The translations under genes and the position numbers were made by a program. The notes below the pieces were generated by a model that saw nothing but the letters and a program-made list of their open reading frames with translations, did not search any database and had not been told where the DNA came from. This document shows, in pieces, positions 1-7,937 of a DNA stretch of 50,768 nt. The stretch is from Virgifigura deserti (GTDB lineage Bacteria; Pseudomonadota; Alphaproteobacteria; Dongiales; Dongiaceae), in contig QOZR01000020.1 in the NCBI GenBank assembly GCA_003576685.1, forward strand, positions 1 to 50,768, written 5' to 3'. Every line of letters begins with the position of its first letter. Within the stretch, counting starts at the first letter, position 1.

Positions 1-114
<114 letters not shown>

Positions 115-184
115 GGCGAAGCCGACAGTACAAGAACTTAGGCAAGGCAAACGGAGCCGAAGCCGCAACATCGACCATAACATC

Positions 185-219
185 GGCCACCGGCGTTCTC
201 GACAGAGACGCCGGTCGCC
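185..219 (+). promoter_or_regulatory. Stem-loop in the tuf-rpsJ spacer
   Basis: Bases 185-196 pair with 208-219: a perfect 8-bp core (ACCGGCGT against ACGCCGGT), then one C-C mismatch and three more G-C pairs, around an 11-nt loop. No T-run follows, so it does not look like an intrinsic terminator. It lies 15 bases before the rpsJ start and could be an mRNA structure affecting S10 expression or a processing site. The pairing is seen directly; any function is inference. Confidence 0.4.
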
Positions 220-234
220 CAACGGACGTTGACC

Positions 235-549
235 ATGGAGAGCCAGAATATCCGCATACGCCTGAAGGCGTTTGACCATCGCGTGCTCGACCAGTCGACG
301 GGCGAGATCGTGAACACGGCGAAGCGAACCGGTGCTCAGGTGCGGGGACCGATCCCGTTGCCGACCCGGATCGAGAAGTTCACGGTTCTGCGCTCGCCGC
401 ACATCGACAAGAAGAGCCGCGAGCAGTTCGAGATTCGTACCCACAAGCGCCTGCTCGACATCGTCGACCCGACGCCGCAGACGGTGGATGCGCTGATGAA
501 GCTCGATCTCGCCTCCGGTGTCGACGTCGAGATCAAACTGAAGAGCTAA
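235..549 (+). CDS. rpsJ: 30S ribosomal protein S10
   Basis: A 104-residue protein of the S10/NusJ family, a component of the 30S head that also acts with NusB in transcription antitermination. Conserved features are IRIRLKAFDHR near the N-terminus, GPIPLPTR around residue 40 and the SREQFEIRTHKRLLDI block. ATG 235 is preferred over the in-frame TTG two codons upstream because it gives the usual family start. The ribosome binding site is weak. First gene of the S10 operon, 12 bp before rplC. Confidence 0.97.
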   Translation: MESQNIRIRLKAFDHRVLDQSTGEIVNTAKRTGAQVRGPIPLPTRIEKFTVLRSPHIDKKSREQFEIRTHKRLLDIVDPTPQTVDALMKLDLASGVDVEIKLKS

Positions 550-561
550 GGAGTAGGATCG

Positions 562-1296
562 ATGCGAGCCGGTCTCATCGCCCGCAAGGTGGGCATGACT
601 CGCCTCTTCACGGAAGAGGGGGAGCATGTTCCGGTGACGGTGCTGCAGGTCGATAATTGTCAGGTGGTCGCCGTCCGTACGGCGGAGCACGACGGTTATA
701 CGGCGGTGCAGCTAGGCGTCGGTGCGGCGAAGGTCAAGAACGTATCCAAGGCGATGCGCGGCCATTTCGCCAAGGCCAAGGTCGAGCCGAAGCGCAAGGT
801 AACGGAGTTCCGGGTCAGCCCGGATGCGCTCCTCGAGGTCGGCGCGGAGCTGACGGCGGATCATTTCGTCGCCGGGCAGTTCGTCGACGTCGTCGGAACC
901 AGCATCGGCAAGGGCTTCGCCGGGGCGATGAAGCGCCACAATTTCGGCGGCTTGCGCGCCTCGCACGGTGTCTCGGTAACGCACCGCAGCCATGGTTCGA
1001 CCGGTCAGCGGCAGGACCCGGGCAAGGTCTTCAAGGGCAAGAAGATGGCCGGGCACCTGGGTGATCGCCGCGTCACCGTGCAGAATCTCAAGATCGTCTC
1101 GACCGATGTGGATCGGGGACTGATCATGGTGAAGGGTGCAGTGCCCGGGGCCGATGGCGGCTTCGTGCTGGTGCACGACGCGGCCAAGCGCAAAGCGCCG
1201 GAGGGCGTGCCCTTCCCGGCTGCGCTGCGTGGCGGTGCCGCGGCCGAGGGAGCGGCGGAGGCCGGTGCCGAAGCCCCGGCAGAGCAGAAGGAATAA
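562..1296 (+). CDS. rplC: 50S ribosomal protein L3
   Basis: L3 binds near the 3' end of 23S rRNA and starts large-subunit assembly. The protein (244 aa) begins MRAGLIARKVGMTR and contains the FAGAMKRHNFGG and HGVSVTHRSHGSTGQ segments of the long loop that reaches the peptidyl transferase centre, with the Gln that is methylated by PrmB in other species. AAGGAG lies 8 bases before ATG. The last ~35 residues are an Ala/Glu-rich tail absent from the 209-residue E. coli protein; such tails occur in alphaproteobacterial L3. Confidence 0.97.
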   Translation: MRAGLIARKVGMTRLFTEEGEHVPVTVLQVDNCQVVAVRTAEHDGYTAVQLGVGAAKVKNVSKAMRGHFAKAKVEPKRKVTEFRVSPDALLEVGAELTADHFVAGQFVDVVGTSIGKGFAGAMKRHNFGGLRASHGVSVTHRSHGSTGQRQDPGKVFKGKKMAGHLGDRRVTVQNLKIVSTDVDRGLIMVKGAVPGADGGFVLVHDAAKRKAPEGVPFPAALRGGAAAEGAAEAGAEAPAEQKE

Positions 1297-1302
1297 CCGA
1301 CG

Positions 1303-1923
1303 ATGAAGTGCCCGGTAACGGACCTCGACAACAAGACGGTCGGCGAGATCGACCTCGACGAGGCGGTTTTCGGTCTGCCGGTCCGCAAGGACATTCTGGC
1401 GCGTATGGTGAACTGGCAGCTTGCGAAGCGGCGCGCCGGGACACACAAGACGAAGGGCGTCAGCGAGGTCAGCGGTACGACGCGCAAGCCGTACAAGCAG
1501 AAAGGCACCGGCCGCGCCCGCCAGGGCAGCTTGCGGTCGCCGCAGTTCCGCGGTGGTGCGACGATTTTCGGCCCGGTAGTCCGCAGCCACGCGCATGACC
1601 TGCCGAAGAAGGTCCGGAAGCTGGCCCTGAAGACTGCGCTGTCGAGCAAGCAGGCGGAGGGCAAGCTCGTCGTGCTGGAGGCCGCGAAGAGCGACAGCGG
1701 CAAGACGAAGGAGCTGGCCGGGCGGTTGGGCAAGTTCGGCTGGCAGTCGGTCCTGGTCATCGACGGTTCGGCGGTCGACGACGGATTCCGGCGGGCCGCG
1801 GCGAATATTCCGGGGCTCGACCTGCTGCCGCAGCAGGGCGCCAATGTCTACGATATCCTCCGCCGCGACGTTCTCGTCCTCACCAAGGACGCGGTAGAGC
1901 ATCTGGAGGCACGACTGAAATGA
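1303..1923 (+). CDS. rplD: 50S ribosomal protein L4
   Basis: L4 (206 aa) binds 23S rRNA domain I and lines the exit tunnel; in gammaproteobacteria it also represses the S10 operon. The conserved loop with RKPYKQKGTGRARQGS and SPQFRGG is at residues ~60-85. The stop codon overlaps the rplW start (ATGA), which suggests translational coupling. AAGGA within the end of rplC serves as ribosome binding site. I did not see an L4-type S10 leader upstream, and such control is not established for this class. Confidence 0.97.
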   Translation: MKCPVTDLDNKTVGEIDLDEAVFGLPVRKDILARMVNWQLAKRRAGTHKTKGVSEVSGTTRKPYKQKGTGRARQGSLRSPQFRGGATIFGPVVRSHAHDLPKKVRKLALKTALSSKQAEGKLVVLEAAKSDSGKTKELAGRLGKFGWQSVLVIDGSAVDDGFRRAAANIPGLDLLPQQGANVYDILRRDVLVLTKDAVEHLEARLK

Positions 1924-2252
1924 GCAGCGGGGCACGACCGAAGAGTCAGCCGGTGAAGCTGAGCCAGGGGCGGATGTACGACATCATCCGGGCGCCCGTG
2001 GTGACCGAAAAGTCGACCATGGGGTCGGAGCACAACCAGGTAACCTTCCGCGTTCCGCTGGACGCGACCAAGCCGGAGATCAAGGCAGCGGTCGAGGGCG
2101 TGTTCAAGGTCAAGGTCAAGGCCGTCAACACGCTGCGTCAGGATGGCAAGGTGAAGCGGTTCCGCGGCCGGCCCGGAAGGCGGCCCGATTACAAAAAGGC
2201 GATGGTCACCCTGGCCGAGGGCAATTCCATCGACGTGACGACTGGGGTCTAA
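1920..2252 (+). CDS. rplW: 50S ribosomal protein L23
   Basis: L23 sits at the tunnel exit and docks trigger factor, SRP and SecY. The family signature MYDIIRAPVVTEKST starts at residue 19, and the C-terminal part has VNTLRQDGKVKRFRGRPGRRPDYKKA-type basic residues. The start at 1920 overlaps the rplD stop; an alternative ATG at 1974 would give the short form seen in some bacteria (92 aa) and has a G-rich upstream stretch. Alphaproteobacterial homologues often carry the extra N-terminal residues, so the longer form is kept. Confidence 0.93.
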   Translation: MSSGARPKSQPVKLSQGRMYDIIRAPVVTEKSTMGSEHNQVTFRVPLDATKPEIKAAVEGVFKVKVKAVNTLRQDGKVKRFRGRPGRRPDYKKAMVTLAEGNSIDVTTGV

Positions 2253-2255
2253 AGG

Positions 2256-3083
2256 ATGGCACTGAAGCAATATAAGCCGACGACGCCGGGCCAGCGCCAG
2301 CTGGTCATCGTCGACCGCGCGGAGCTCCACAAGGGCAAGCCGGTCAAGGCGTTGACCGAGGGGTTGCACAAATCTGGTGGCCGCAACCATCACGGCCGCG
2401 TCACGGCCCGGCGCATGGGCGGCGGTCACAAGCGGCGCTATCGGCTGGTTGATTTCAAGCGGCGCAAGTTCGATGTGCCGGCGACCGTCGAGCGGCTGGA
2501 GTACGACCCCAACCGCACCGCATTCATCGCGCTGCTTCGCTATGACGACGGGGAGCTTGCCTATATCCTGGCGCCGCAGCGGCTGAAGGCGGGCGACAAG
2601 ATTATCTCGGGCGAGCGCGCCGATATCAAACCGGGCAATGCGATGCCGCTGAAGAGCATCCCGGTCGGAACGATCGTGCACAATGTCGAGCTGAAGGCCG
2701 GCCGCGGCGGTCAGCTTGCCCGTGCCGCTGGGACCTATGTCCAGCTCGTCGGCCGCGACGCCGGCTATGCCTTGCTGCGGCTTGGTTCCGGGGAGGTCCG
2801 CATGGTTCGGACCGAGTGCATGGCGACTATCGGCGCCGTGTCGAACCCGGACCAACAGAACATCAGCCTTGGCAAGGCAGGTCGCCACCGCTGGCTCGGC
2901 AAGCGGCCGTCCGTCCGCGGCGTGGCGATGAACCCGATCGACCATCCGCACGGCGGCGGCGAGGGACGGACCTCGGGCGGCCGCCACCCGGTGACCCCCT
3001 GGGGCAAATCGACCAAGGGGAAGAAGACCCGCAGCAACAAGAAGACCGACCGGATGATCGTACGCCGGCGGCCCGCGAAGTAG
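2256..3083 (+). CDS. rplB: 50S ribosomal protein L2
   Basis: L2 (275 aa) is one of the largest and most conserved ribosomal proteins and is needed for subunit association and peptidyl transfer. It begins MALKQYKPTTPGQRQ, has GGGHKRRYR at ~55 and the near-universal C-terminal motif MNPIDHPHGGGEGR, including the His important for activity. It follows rplW by 3 bp. AAGG abuts the ATG; a GGGG stretch further up may act as the ribosome binding site. Confidence 0.98.
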   Translation: MALKQYKPTTPGQRQLVIVDRAELHKGKPVKALTEGLHKSGGRNHHGRVTARRMGGGHKRRYRLVDFKRRKFDVPATVERLEYDPNRTAFIALLRYDDGELAYILAPQRLKAGDKIISGERADIKPGNAMPLKSIPVGTIVHNVELKAGRGGQLARAAGTYVQLVGRDAGYALLRLGSGEVRMVRTECMATIGAVSNPDQQNISLGKAGRHRWLGKRPSVRGVAMNPIDHPHGGGEGRTSGGRHPVTPWGKSTKGKKTRSNKKTDRMIVRRRPAK

Positions 3084-3102
3084 ATCGAGGAGGGCGACTA
3101 GA

Positions 3103-3381
3103 GTGTCCCGCTCTGTATGGAAAGGTCCGTTCATCGACGGCTATCTGCTGAAGAAGGCAGAAACCAGTCGCGCATCGGGCCGCAATGAAGTGATTAAGAC
3201 CTGGTCCCGGCGCTCGACGATCCTACCGCAGTTCGTCGGCCTGACCTTCGGCGTCCATAACGGGCAGAAGTTCCTGCCCGTGCTGGTGACGGAGAACATG
3301 ATCGGTCACAAGTTCGGCGAGTTTGCGCCGACGCGGACCTTTCATGGTCATGCCGCCGACAAGAAGGCGAAGAGAGGCTGA
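3103..3381 (+). CDS. rpsS: 30S ribosomal protein S19 (GTG start)
   Basis: S19 (92 aa) forms part of the 30S head with S13 and contacts the A-site tRNA region. MSRSVWKGPFIDGYLL at the N-terminus and SRRSTILPQFVG and GHKFGEFAPTR further on are diagnostic. The start is GTG at 3103, supported by a full GAGGAGGG Shine-Dalgarno 8 bases upstream; no ATG is available near the conserved N-terminus. It lies between rplB and rplV as in the standard S10 operon. Confidence 0.96.
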   Translation: MSRSVWKGPFIDGYLLKKAETSRASGRNEVIKTWSRRSTILPQFVGLTFGVHNGQKFLPVLVTENMIGHKFGEFAPTRTFHGHAADKKAKRG

Positions 3382-3383
3382 TC

Positions 3384-3764
3384 ATGAGCAAACCGGCAAC
3401 GCCGCGTCGTCTCGCGGAGAACGAAGCCAAGGCGGTCGCCCGCATGTTGCGGGTCAGCCCGCGTAAGCTGAACCTGATCGCCGAGATGATTCGCGGCGAG
3501 AGCGCGCAGCCGGCGCTGGCGCAGCTCACCTTCTCGAAGCGGCGCATTGCCGGCGACGTGAAGAAGGTGCTGCAGGCGGCGATCGCCAATGCCGAGAACA
3601 ACCATCAGCTCGACGTCGACCGGCTCTATATCTCTGAGGCGACGGTCGGCCGGAGCTTCGTGATGAAGCGCTTCCACGCCCGGGCCCGAGGCCGGGGCGC
3701 GCGGATCCTGAAGCCCTGGAGCAACATCACCATCGTCGTGCGCGAACGCGAGGAGACGGTCTAA
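3384..3764 (+). CDS. rplV: 50S ribosomal protein L22
   Basis: L22 (126 aa) lines the narrow part of the nascent peptide tunnel. Conserved segments include LRVSPRKLNLIAEMIRG at ~25-42 and the C-terminal RFHARARGRGARI beta-hairpin loop where macrolide-resistance changes map in other species. The gene starts 2 bp after rpsS, and its TAA stop overlaps the rpsC ATG by one base. There is a ~14-residue N-terminal extension relative to E. coli, common in alphaproteobacteria. Confidence 0.97.
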   Translation: MSKPATPRRLAENEAKAVARMLRVSPRKLNLIAEMIRGESAQPALAQLTFSKRRIAGDVKKVLQAAIANAENNHQLDVDRLYISEATVGRSFVMKRFHARARGRGARILKPWSNITIVVREREETV

Positions 3765-4441
3765 TGGGCCAGAAAGTCAATCCGATCGGACTGCGGGTCG
3801 GTATCAACCGGACCTGGGACTCGCGGTGGTATGCCGACGACGGCTATGCGTCGATGCTGCACGAGGACCTGCGGCTGAAGCGGTATCTGCAGAATCGCCT
3901 GGGCCAGGCCGGCATCAGCCGGATCGTGGTTGAGCGGCCGGCCAAGAAGGCGCGGATCACGATCCATACCGCGCGGCCCGGCGTCGTCATCGGCAAGAAG
4001 GGCGCGGACATCGAGAAGCTGCGTGGCGATTTGGCGAAGATGACGGGCGGCGAGGTGCATCTCAACATCGTCGAGATCCGCAAGCCTGAGATCGAGGCGA
4101 AGCTGGTGGCCGAGAACATCGCCCAGCAGCTCGAGCGTCGGGTGGCGTTCCGCCGGGCGATGAAGCGGGCCGTGCAGTCGGCGATGCGGCTGGGCGCGCA
4201 GGGCATCCGCATCAATTGCGGCGGTCGTCTCGGCGGCGCCGAGATCGCCCGCATGGAGTGGTACCGCGAGGGCCGGGTGCCGCTGCACACCTTGCGTGCC
4301 GACATCGATTACGGCGAGGCGACGGCGAAGACGACTTACGGCACCTGCGGCGTGAAGGTCTGGATCTTCAAGGGTGAGATTCTGGCGCACGATCCGATGG
4401 CTCAGGACAAGCGGGCTCAGGAACAGCAGGTCGGCCGCTAG
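3764..4441 (+). CDS. rpsC: 30S ribosomal protein S3
   Basis: S3 (225 aa) sits at the mRNA entry channel and has helicase-like activity with S4 and S5. MGQKVNPIGLRVGI opens the protein; the KH domain carries GVVIGKKGADIEKL at ~75-90, and the C-terminal domain has GAEIARMEWYREGRVPLHTLRADIDYG-type residues. TAATG overlap with rplV suggests coupled translation. Length is normal for the family. Confidence 0.98.
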   Translation: MGQKVNPIGLRVGINRTWDSRWYADDGYASMLHEDLRLKRYLQNRLGQAGISRIVVERPAKKARITIHTARPGVVIGKKGADIEKLRGDLAKMTGGEVHLNIVEIRKPEIEAKLVAENIAQQLERRVAFRRAMKRAVQSAMRLGAQGIRINCGGRLGGAEIARMEWYREGRVPLHTLRADIDYGEATAKTTYGTCGVKVWIFKGEILAHDPMAQDKRAQEQQVGR

Positions 4442-4475
4442 GCGGACCGATTGATCCGGGCAAGGAAGACGAAAG

Positions 4476-4895
4476 ATGCTGGCACCGAAGCGTACGAAAT
4501 ATCGCAAGGCCCATAAGGGCCGCATTCACGGCACCGCCAAGGGCGGGACCATGCTCAACTTCGGCACATACGGGCTGAAGGCGACGGAGCCGGGCCGTGT
4601 CACCGCGCGTCAGATCGAGGCGGCACGCCGCGCGGTCACGCGCCACATGAAGCGTGTCGGCAAGGTGTGGATCCGGATCTTCCCGGACGTGCCGGTCAGC
4701 AGCAAGCCGGCCGAAGTGCGCATGGGCAGCGGCAAGGGCTCGCCCGAGTTCTGGGCGGCGCGCGTGCATCCCGGCCGGATCATGTTCGAGATCGACGGCG
4801 TCCCGCGGGACACGGCGAAACGCGCCTTCGAGCTGGCGGCGGCGAAGCTGCCAATCAAGACGCGGTTCGTGGTCCGCGTGGGCGAGGAGGGCTGA
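4476..4895 (+). CDS. rplP: 50S ribosomal protein L16
   Basis: L16 (139 aa) contacts A-site tRNA and 5S rRNA region and joins the 50S late. It starts MLAPKRTKYRKAHKGRIHG and contains the VWIRIFPDVPVSSKP and RMGSGKGSPEFW motifs, the latter near the Arg that YcfD-type hydroxylases modify in E. coli. AAGGAA precedes the ATG. It follows rpsC after a 34-bp gap and precedes rpmC by 3 bp. Confidence 0.97.
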   Translation: MLAPKRTKYRKAHKGRIHGTAKGGTMLNFGTYGLKATEPGRVTARQIEAARRAVTRHMKRVGKVWIRIFPDVPVSSKPAEVRMGSGKGSPEFWAARVHPGRIMFEIDGVPRDTAKRAFELAAAKLPIKTRFVVRVGEEG

Positions 4896-4898
4896 GCT

Positions 4899-5096
4899 AT
4901 GAAAGCTGAGGATCTACTGAACAAGACGCCGGACGAGCTGACGAGCGAGCTGGTGGCGTTGAAAAAGGAGGCGTTCAACCTGCGCTTTCAGCGGGCCAGC
5001 GGTCAGCTGGAGAACACCGCGCGGGTGCGCCAGGTGCGTCGCGACATCGCGCGCATCATGACGTTCATGAATCAGATGGCGCGCGCCGCGTCGTAG
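4899..5096 (+). CDS. rpmC: 50S ribosomal protein L29
   Basis: L29 (65 aa) is a two-helix protein next to L23 at the tunnel exit. The sequence has the typical LTSELVALKKEAFNLRFQR helix and ends with an IMTFMNQM-type second helix. GAGGAGG inside the end of rplP lies 7 bases before the ATG, giving tight coupling to L16. Position between rplP and rpsQ is the conserved one. Confidence 0.95.
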   Translation: MKAEDLLNKTPDELTSELVALKKEAFNLRFQRASGQLENTARVRQVRRDIARIMTFMNQMARAAS

Positions 5097-5108
5097 GAGA
5101 AGAAGACA

Positions 5109-5372
5109 ATGCCGAGGCGCATCCTGCAGGGTACCGTGGTCAGCGACAAATCGGACAAGACCGTAATTGTCCGTGTCGAGCGACGGGTCACGCATCCGCT
5201 GTACAAGAAGATCATCCGCCGCTCGAAGAAGTATGCGGCGCATGACGAGAACAACGCCTACAAGGCGGGGGATATGGTGGCGATTCGCGAGTGCGCGCCC
5301 ATTTCCAAGCGCAAGTGCTGGGAAGTGATCGGCACGGCGGAGGCTGGTGACCGCGAGGGTGCGCAGCCATGA
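5109..5372 (+). CDS. rpsQ: 30S ribosomal protein S17
   Basis: S17 (87 aa) is an OB-fold primary binder of 16S rRNA. It starts MPRRILQGTVVSDKSDKTV and contains the motif HPLYKKIIRRSKKY and the late GDMVAIRECAPISKRK segment. TAGGAG lies upstream. Its stop overlaps the rplN start by four bases (ATGA), the classic spc-operon junction. It carries a slightly longer C-terminus than the E. coli protein. Confidence 0.97.
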   Translation: MPRRILQGTVVSDKSDKTVIVRVERRVTHPLYKKIIRRSKKYAAHDENNAYKAGDMVAIRECAPISKRKCWEVIGTAEAGDREGAQP

Positions 5373-5737
5373 TCCAGATGCAGACCAACCTGGAAGTCGC
5401 CGACAATTCCGGTGCCCGTCGGGTTCAGTGCATCAAGGTGCTGGGCGGCTCGAAGCGGCGTTTCGCTTCGGTGGGCGATATCATCGTCGTCTCGGTCAAG
5501 GAGGCGATTCCGCGAGGCCGCGTCAAGAAGGGCGACGTACATCAGGCGGTGATCGTCCGCACGGCCAAGGAGATCCGTCGGCCGGATGGTAGCGCCATCC
5601 GTTTCGACCGGAACGCGGCGGTGCTGATCAACAAGCAGGGCGAACCGATCGGCACCCGCATCTTCGGCCCGGTGACACGCGAGCTTCGGGCTAAGAAGTT
5701 CATGAAAATCATTTCGTTGGCCCCGGAAGTTCTCTAA
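5369..5737 (+). CDS. rplN: 50S ribosomal protein L14
   Basis: L14 (122 aa) is a highly conserved beta-barrel at the subunit interface forming bridge B8 with h14 of 16S rRNA; it is the target of RsfS silencing in other bacteria. MIQMQTNLEVADNSGARR, GDIIVVSVKEAIPRG and FGPVTRELRAKKFMKI are all present. Translation start overlaps the rpsQ stop. Length matches the family exactly. Confidence 0.98.
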   Translation: MIQMQTNLEVADNSGARRVQCIKVLGGSKRRFASVGDIIVVSVKEAIPRGRVKKGDVHQAVIVRTAKEIRRPDGSAIRFDRNAAVLINKQGEPIGTRIFGPVTRELRAKKFMKIISLAPEVL

Positions 5738-5764
5738 GGGCTTCAGGGAAGCAGGTGTTTTGAG

Positions 5765-6088
5765 ATGGCGACGAAGTTCAAGATCAAGAAGGGCGACAAG
5801 GTGGTCGTGACGACCGGCCGCGACAAAGGCAAGTCCGGCGAGGTTCTGCGCGTGATCCGCGACGAGGATCGCGTCCTGGTTCAGGGCGTCAACCTGGTGA
5901 AGCGGCACATGCGGCAGTCGGCCCAGTCGGCCGGCGGCATCCTCGAGAAGGAGGCGCCTGTCCACATTTCCAACGTCGCGCATATCGACCCGAAGACCGA
6001 TAAACCCACTCGTGTCGGATACCGGATTCTGGATGACGGCCGCAAGGTCCGCTTCGCCCGCCGGTCCGGCGAATCGATAGACCGATAG
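5765..6088 (+). CDS. rplX: 50S ribosomal protein L24
   Basis: L24 (107 aa) is an assembly initiator that binds the 5' region of 23S rRNA. A KOW motif (KKGDKVVVTTGRDKGKSGEV) lies at residues 8-27, followed by GVNLVKRHMRQ. It is separated from rplN by 27 bp and from rplE by 11 bp. Nothing unusual is seen in it. Confidence 0.97.
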   Translation: MATKFKIKKGDKVVVTTGRDKGKSGEVLRVIRDEDRVLVQGVNLVKRHMRQSAQSAGGILEKEAPVHISNVAHIDPKTDKPTRVGYRILDDGRKVRFARRSGESIDR

Positions 6089-6099
6089 GCGGTGCAACA

Positions 6100-6639
6100 A
6101 TGACCCGCTTGCAAGAGCAATACGCGAACGTCGTGCGGCCGGCGCTGATGGCCGAGTTCAACTACGGAAACCCGATGGAGGTCCCGCGTCTCGAGAAGAT
6201 CGTCGTCAATATGGGCGTCGGCGAGGCGGTGCAGGACAGCAAGAAGCTGAACTCCGCGGTGAACGAGTTAGCGGTGATCACCGGCCAGAAGCCGATCGTC
6301 ACCAAGGCGCGAAAGTCCATCGCCACCTTCAAGCTGCGCGAGGGGATGAGCATCGGCTGCAAGGTGACGCTGCGCGGCCAACGGATGTACGAGTTCCTAG
6401 ACCGGCTGGTGACGATCGCGCTGCCGCGGGTTCGCGACTTCCGCGGTGTGCCGAGTTCGAGCTTCGATGGGCGGGGAAACTACGCCCTCGGCCTCAAGGA
6501 GCAGATCGTGTTCCCGGAGATCGACTACGACAAGATCGACAATGTGCGCGGCATGGATATCGCGATCGTGACCACAGCGAAGACGGATGCCGAAGCTAAG
6601 GCCCTGCTGAAGGGCTTCGACATGCCCTTCGTCAATTGA
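6100..6639 (+). CDS. rplE: 50S ribosomal protein L5
   Basis: L5 (179 aa) binds 5S rRNA and contacts S13 and P-site tRNA. Motifs are VPRLEKIVVNMGVGEA at ~28-43, GQKPIVTKARKSIATFKLR and, late, GRGNYALGLKEQIVFPEIDYD. The last residues KALLKGFDMPF are typical for alphaproteobacterial L5. It precedes rpsN by 24 bp. Confidence 0.98.
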   Translation: MTRLQEQYANVVRPALMAEFNYGNPMEVPRLEKIVVNMGVGEAVQDSKKLNSAVNELAVITGQKPIVTKARKSIATFKLREGMSIGCKVTLRGQRMYEFLDRLVTIALPRVRDFRGVPSSSFDGRGNYALGLKEQIVFPEIDYDKIDNVRGMDIAIVTTAKTDAEAKALLKGFDMPFVN

Positions 6640-6663
6640 CAGGGCGTTGGAGGATTAGAAGAC

Positions 6664-6969
6664 ATGGCTAAGAAAAGCGCCATAGAGCGGAACAAGAAGC
6701 GCCAGCGGATGGCGAAGCAGACGGCTGGCCGTCGTGAGCGGCTGAAGGCCGTGGCCGCCGACGAATCGCTGCCGATGGAGGAGCGCTTCACGGCACGGCT
6801 GAAGCTGGCGGAGATGCCGCGCAACGCATCGCCGGTGCGTCAGCGGAACCGCTGTGCCCTGACGGGCCGGCCGCGCGCCGTCTATCGCAAATTCATGCTG
6901 TCGCGGATCGCCTTGCGCGAACTCGCGTCGACCGGGCAAATTCCCGGCATGGTCAAGTCGAGCTGGTAG
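6664..6969 (+). CDS. rpsN: 30S ribosomal protein S14 (zinc-independent, long form)
   Basis: S14 (101 aa) belongs to the head of the 30S. It is the long C-minus form: the zinc-binding Cys pairs of the short form are absent, while QRNRCALTGRPRAVYRKFMLSRIALRE-type residues are present in the second half. GGAGG precedes the ATG. The long form is normal in alphaproteobacteria and removes zinc dependence for this protein. Confidence 0.97.
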   Translation: MAKKSAIERNKKRQRMAKQTAGRRERLKAVAADESLPMEERFTARLKLAEMPRNASPVRQRNRCALTGRPRAVYRKFMLSRIALRELASTGQIPGMVKSSW

Positions 6970-6984
6970 AGGAGGATTGCGTCC

Positions 6985-7383
6985 ATGTCGATGAGCGATC
7001 CCTTGGGGGATATGCTGACCCGGATCCGCAACGCCCAGAGGGCCGGCAAGCAGGCCGTGTCGAGTCCGGCGTCGAAATTGCGAGCAAACGTGCTCGAAGT
7101 ACTGAAGCGGGAAGGTTATATTCGCGGCTATACGCGTGGCGATGGTCAGGAAGGCGGCGCGGAGCTCAAGATCGAGCTCAAGTATCACGAGGGCGAGCCC
7201 GTGATCCGCGAGATCAGCCGGATTTCCAAGCCCGGTCGTCGCGTCTATTCGAAGATCGCCGACCTGTCGCGCGTTTATAACGGCCTCGGGATCTCGATCC
7301 TGTCGACGCCGCGCGGCGTGATGTCGGACAGCGAAGCCCGCGTCGCCAATGTCGGCGGCGAGGTGCTGTGCCGCGTATTCTGA
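6985..7383 (+). CDS. rpsH: 30S ribosomal protein S8
   Basis: S8 (132 aa) organises the central domain of 16S rRNA and, in E. coli, represses the spc operon by binding near rplE. MSMSDPLGDMLTRIRNAQ at the start and the C-terminal STPRGVMSDSEARVANVGGEVLCRVF are diagnostic. GAGGAGG is placed well before the ATG; the ATG two codons downstream could also be used. Ten bases separate it from rplF. Confidence 0.97.
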   Translation: MSMSDPLGDMLTRIRNAQRAGKQAVSSPASKLRANVLEVLKREGYIRGYTRGDGQEGGAELKIELKYHEGEPVIREISRISKPGRRVYSKIADLSRVYNGLGISILSTPRGVMSDSEARVANVGGEVLCRVF

Positions 7384-7393
7384 GGAAAGAAGC

Positions 7394-7927
7394 ATGTCTC
7401 GCATTGGTAAGAACCCCGTTGCCGTGCCAAGCGGCGTTACGGTCGAGATCGCCGGGCGCCAGCTCACGGCGAAAGGCAAGCTGGGCGAGTTGAGCCTTGT
7501 GCTCAATGACAATGTCGAGGCGCGGGTCGAGGATGGCAGCGTCTCGGTCAAGCCGGTCGACGACAGCAAGCAGGCCCGGATGATGTGGGGGACGACCCGC
7601 AATCTGGTGCGGAACATGGTGACCGGCGTCTCGCAGGGCTACACTCGGACGCTGGAAATCAACGGCGTCGGCTATCGTGCTGCGGTTCAGGGCAAGAACC
7701 TGCAGCTTCAGCTTGGCTTCAGCCATGACGTGATCTATCCCATTCCGGAGGGGATCACGATCAAGTGCGAGCGGCCGACGTTGGTTGCGGTGTCGGGCAA
7801 CGACAAGCAGCGTGTCGGCCAGGTTGCCGCCGAAATTCGTGCCTTCCGCCCGCCGGAGCCCTATAAGGGCAAGGGCATCAAATATGACGACGAAACGATC
7901 CTCCGCAAGGAAGGCAAGAAGAAGTAG
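7394..7927 (+). CDS. rplF: 50S ribosomal protein L6
   Basis: L6 (177 aa) lies near the GTPase-associated centre and sarcin-ricin loop. MSRIGKNPVAVPSGV is the usual N-terminus, which sets the start at 7394 even though the frame is open further upstream inside rpsH. Two L6 repeats are recognisable, the second with GYRAAVQGKNLQLQLGFSH and late RAFRPPEPYKGKGIKY. GAGGAAAG precedes the ATG. Confidence 0.98.
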   Translation: MSRIGKNPVAVPSGVTVEIAGRQLTAKGKLGELSLVLNDNVEARVEDGSVSVKPVDDSKQARMMWGTTRNLVRNMVTGVSQGYTRTLEINGVGYRAAVQGKNLQLQLGFSHDVIYPIPEGITIKCERPTLVAVSGNDKQRVGQVAAEIRAFRPPEPYKGKGIKYDDETILRKEGKKK

Positions 7928-7937
7928 GACTGGAGCC

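Noticed and set aside
1848..3134. A long minus-strand frame opposite rplW, rplB and rpsS
   Set aside because: It lies wholly opposite conserved ribosomal genes and has no recognisable domain; long antisense frames are expected at this GC content.
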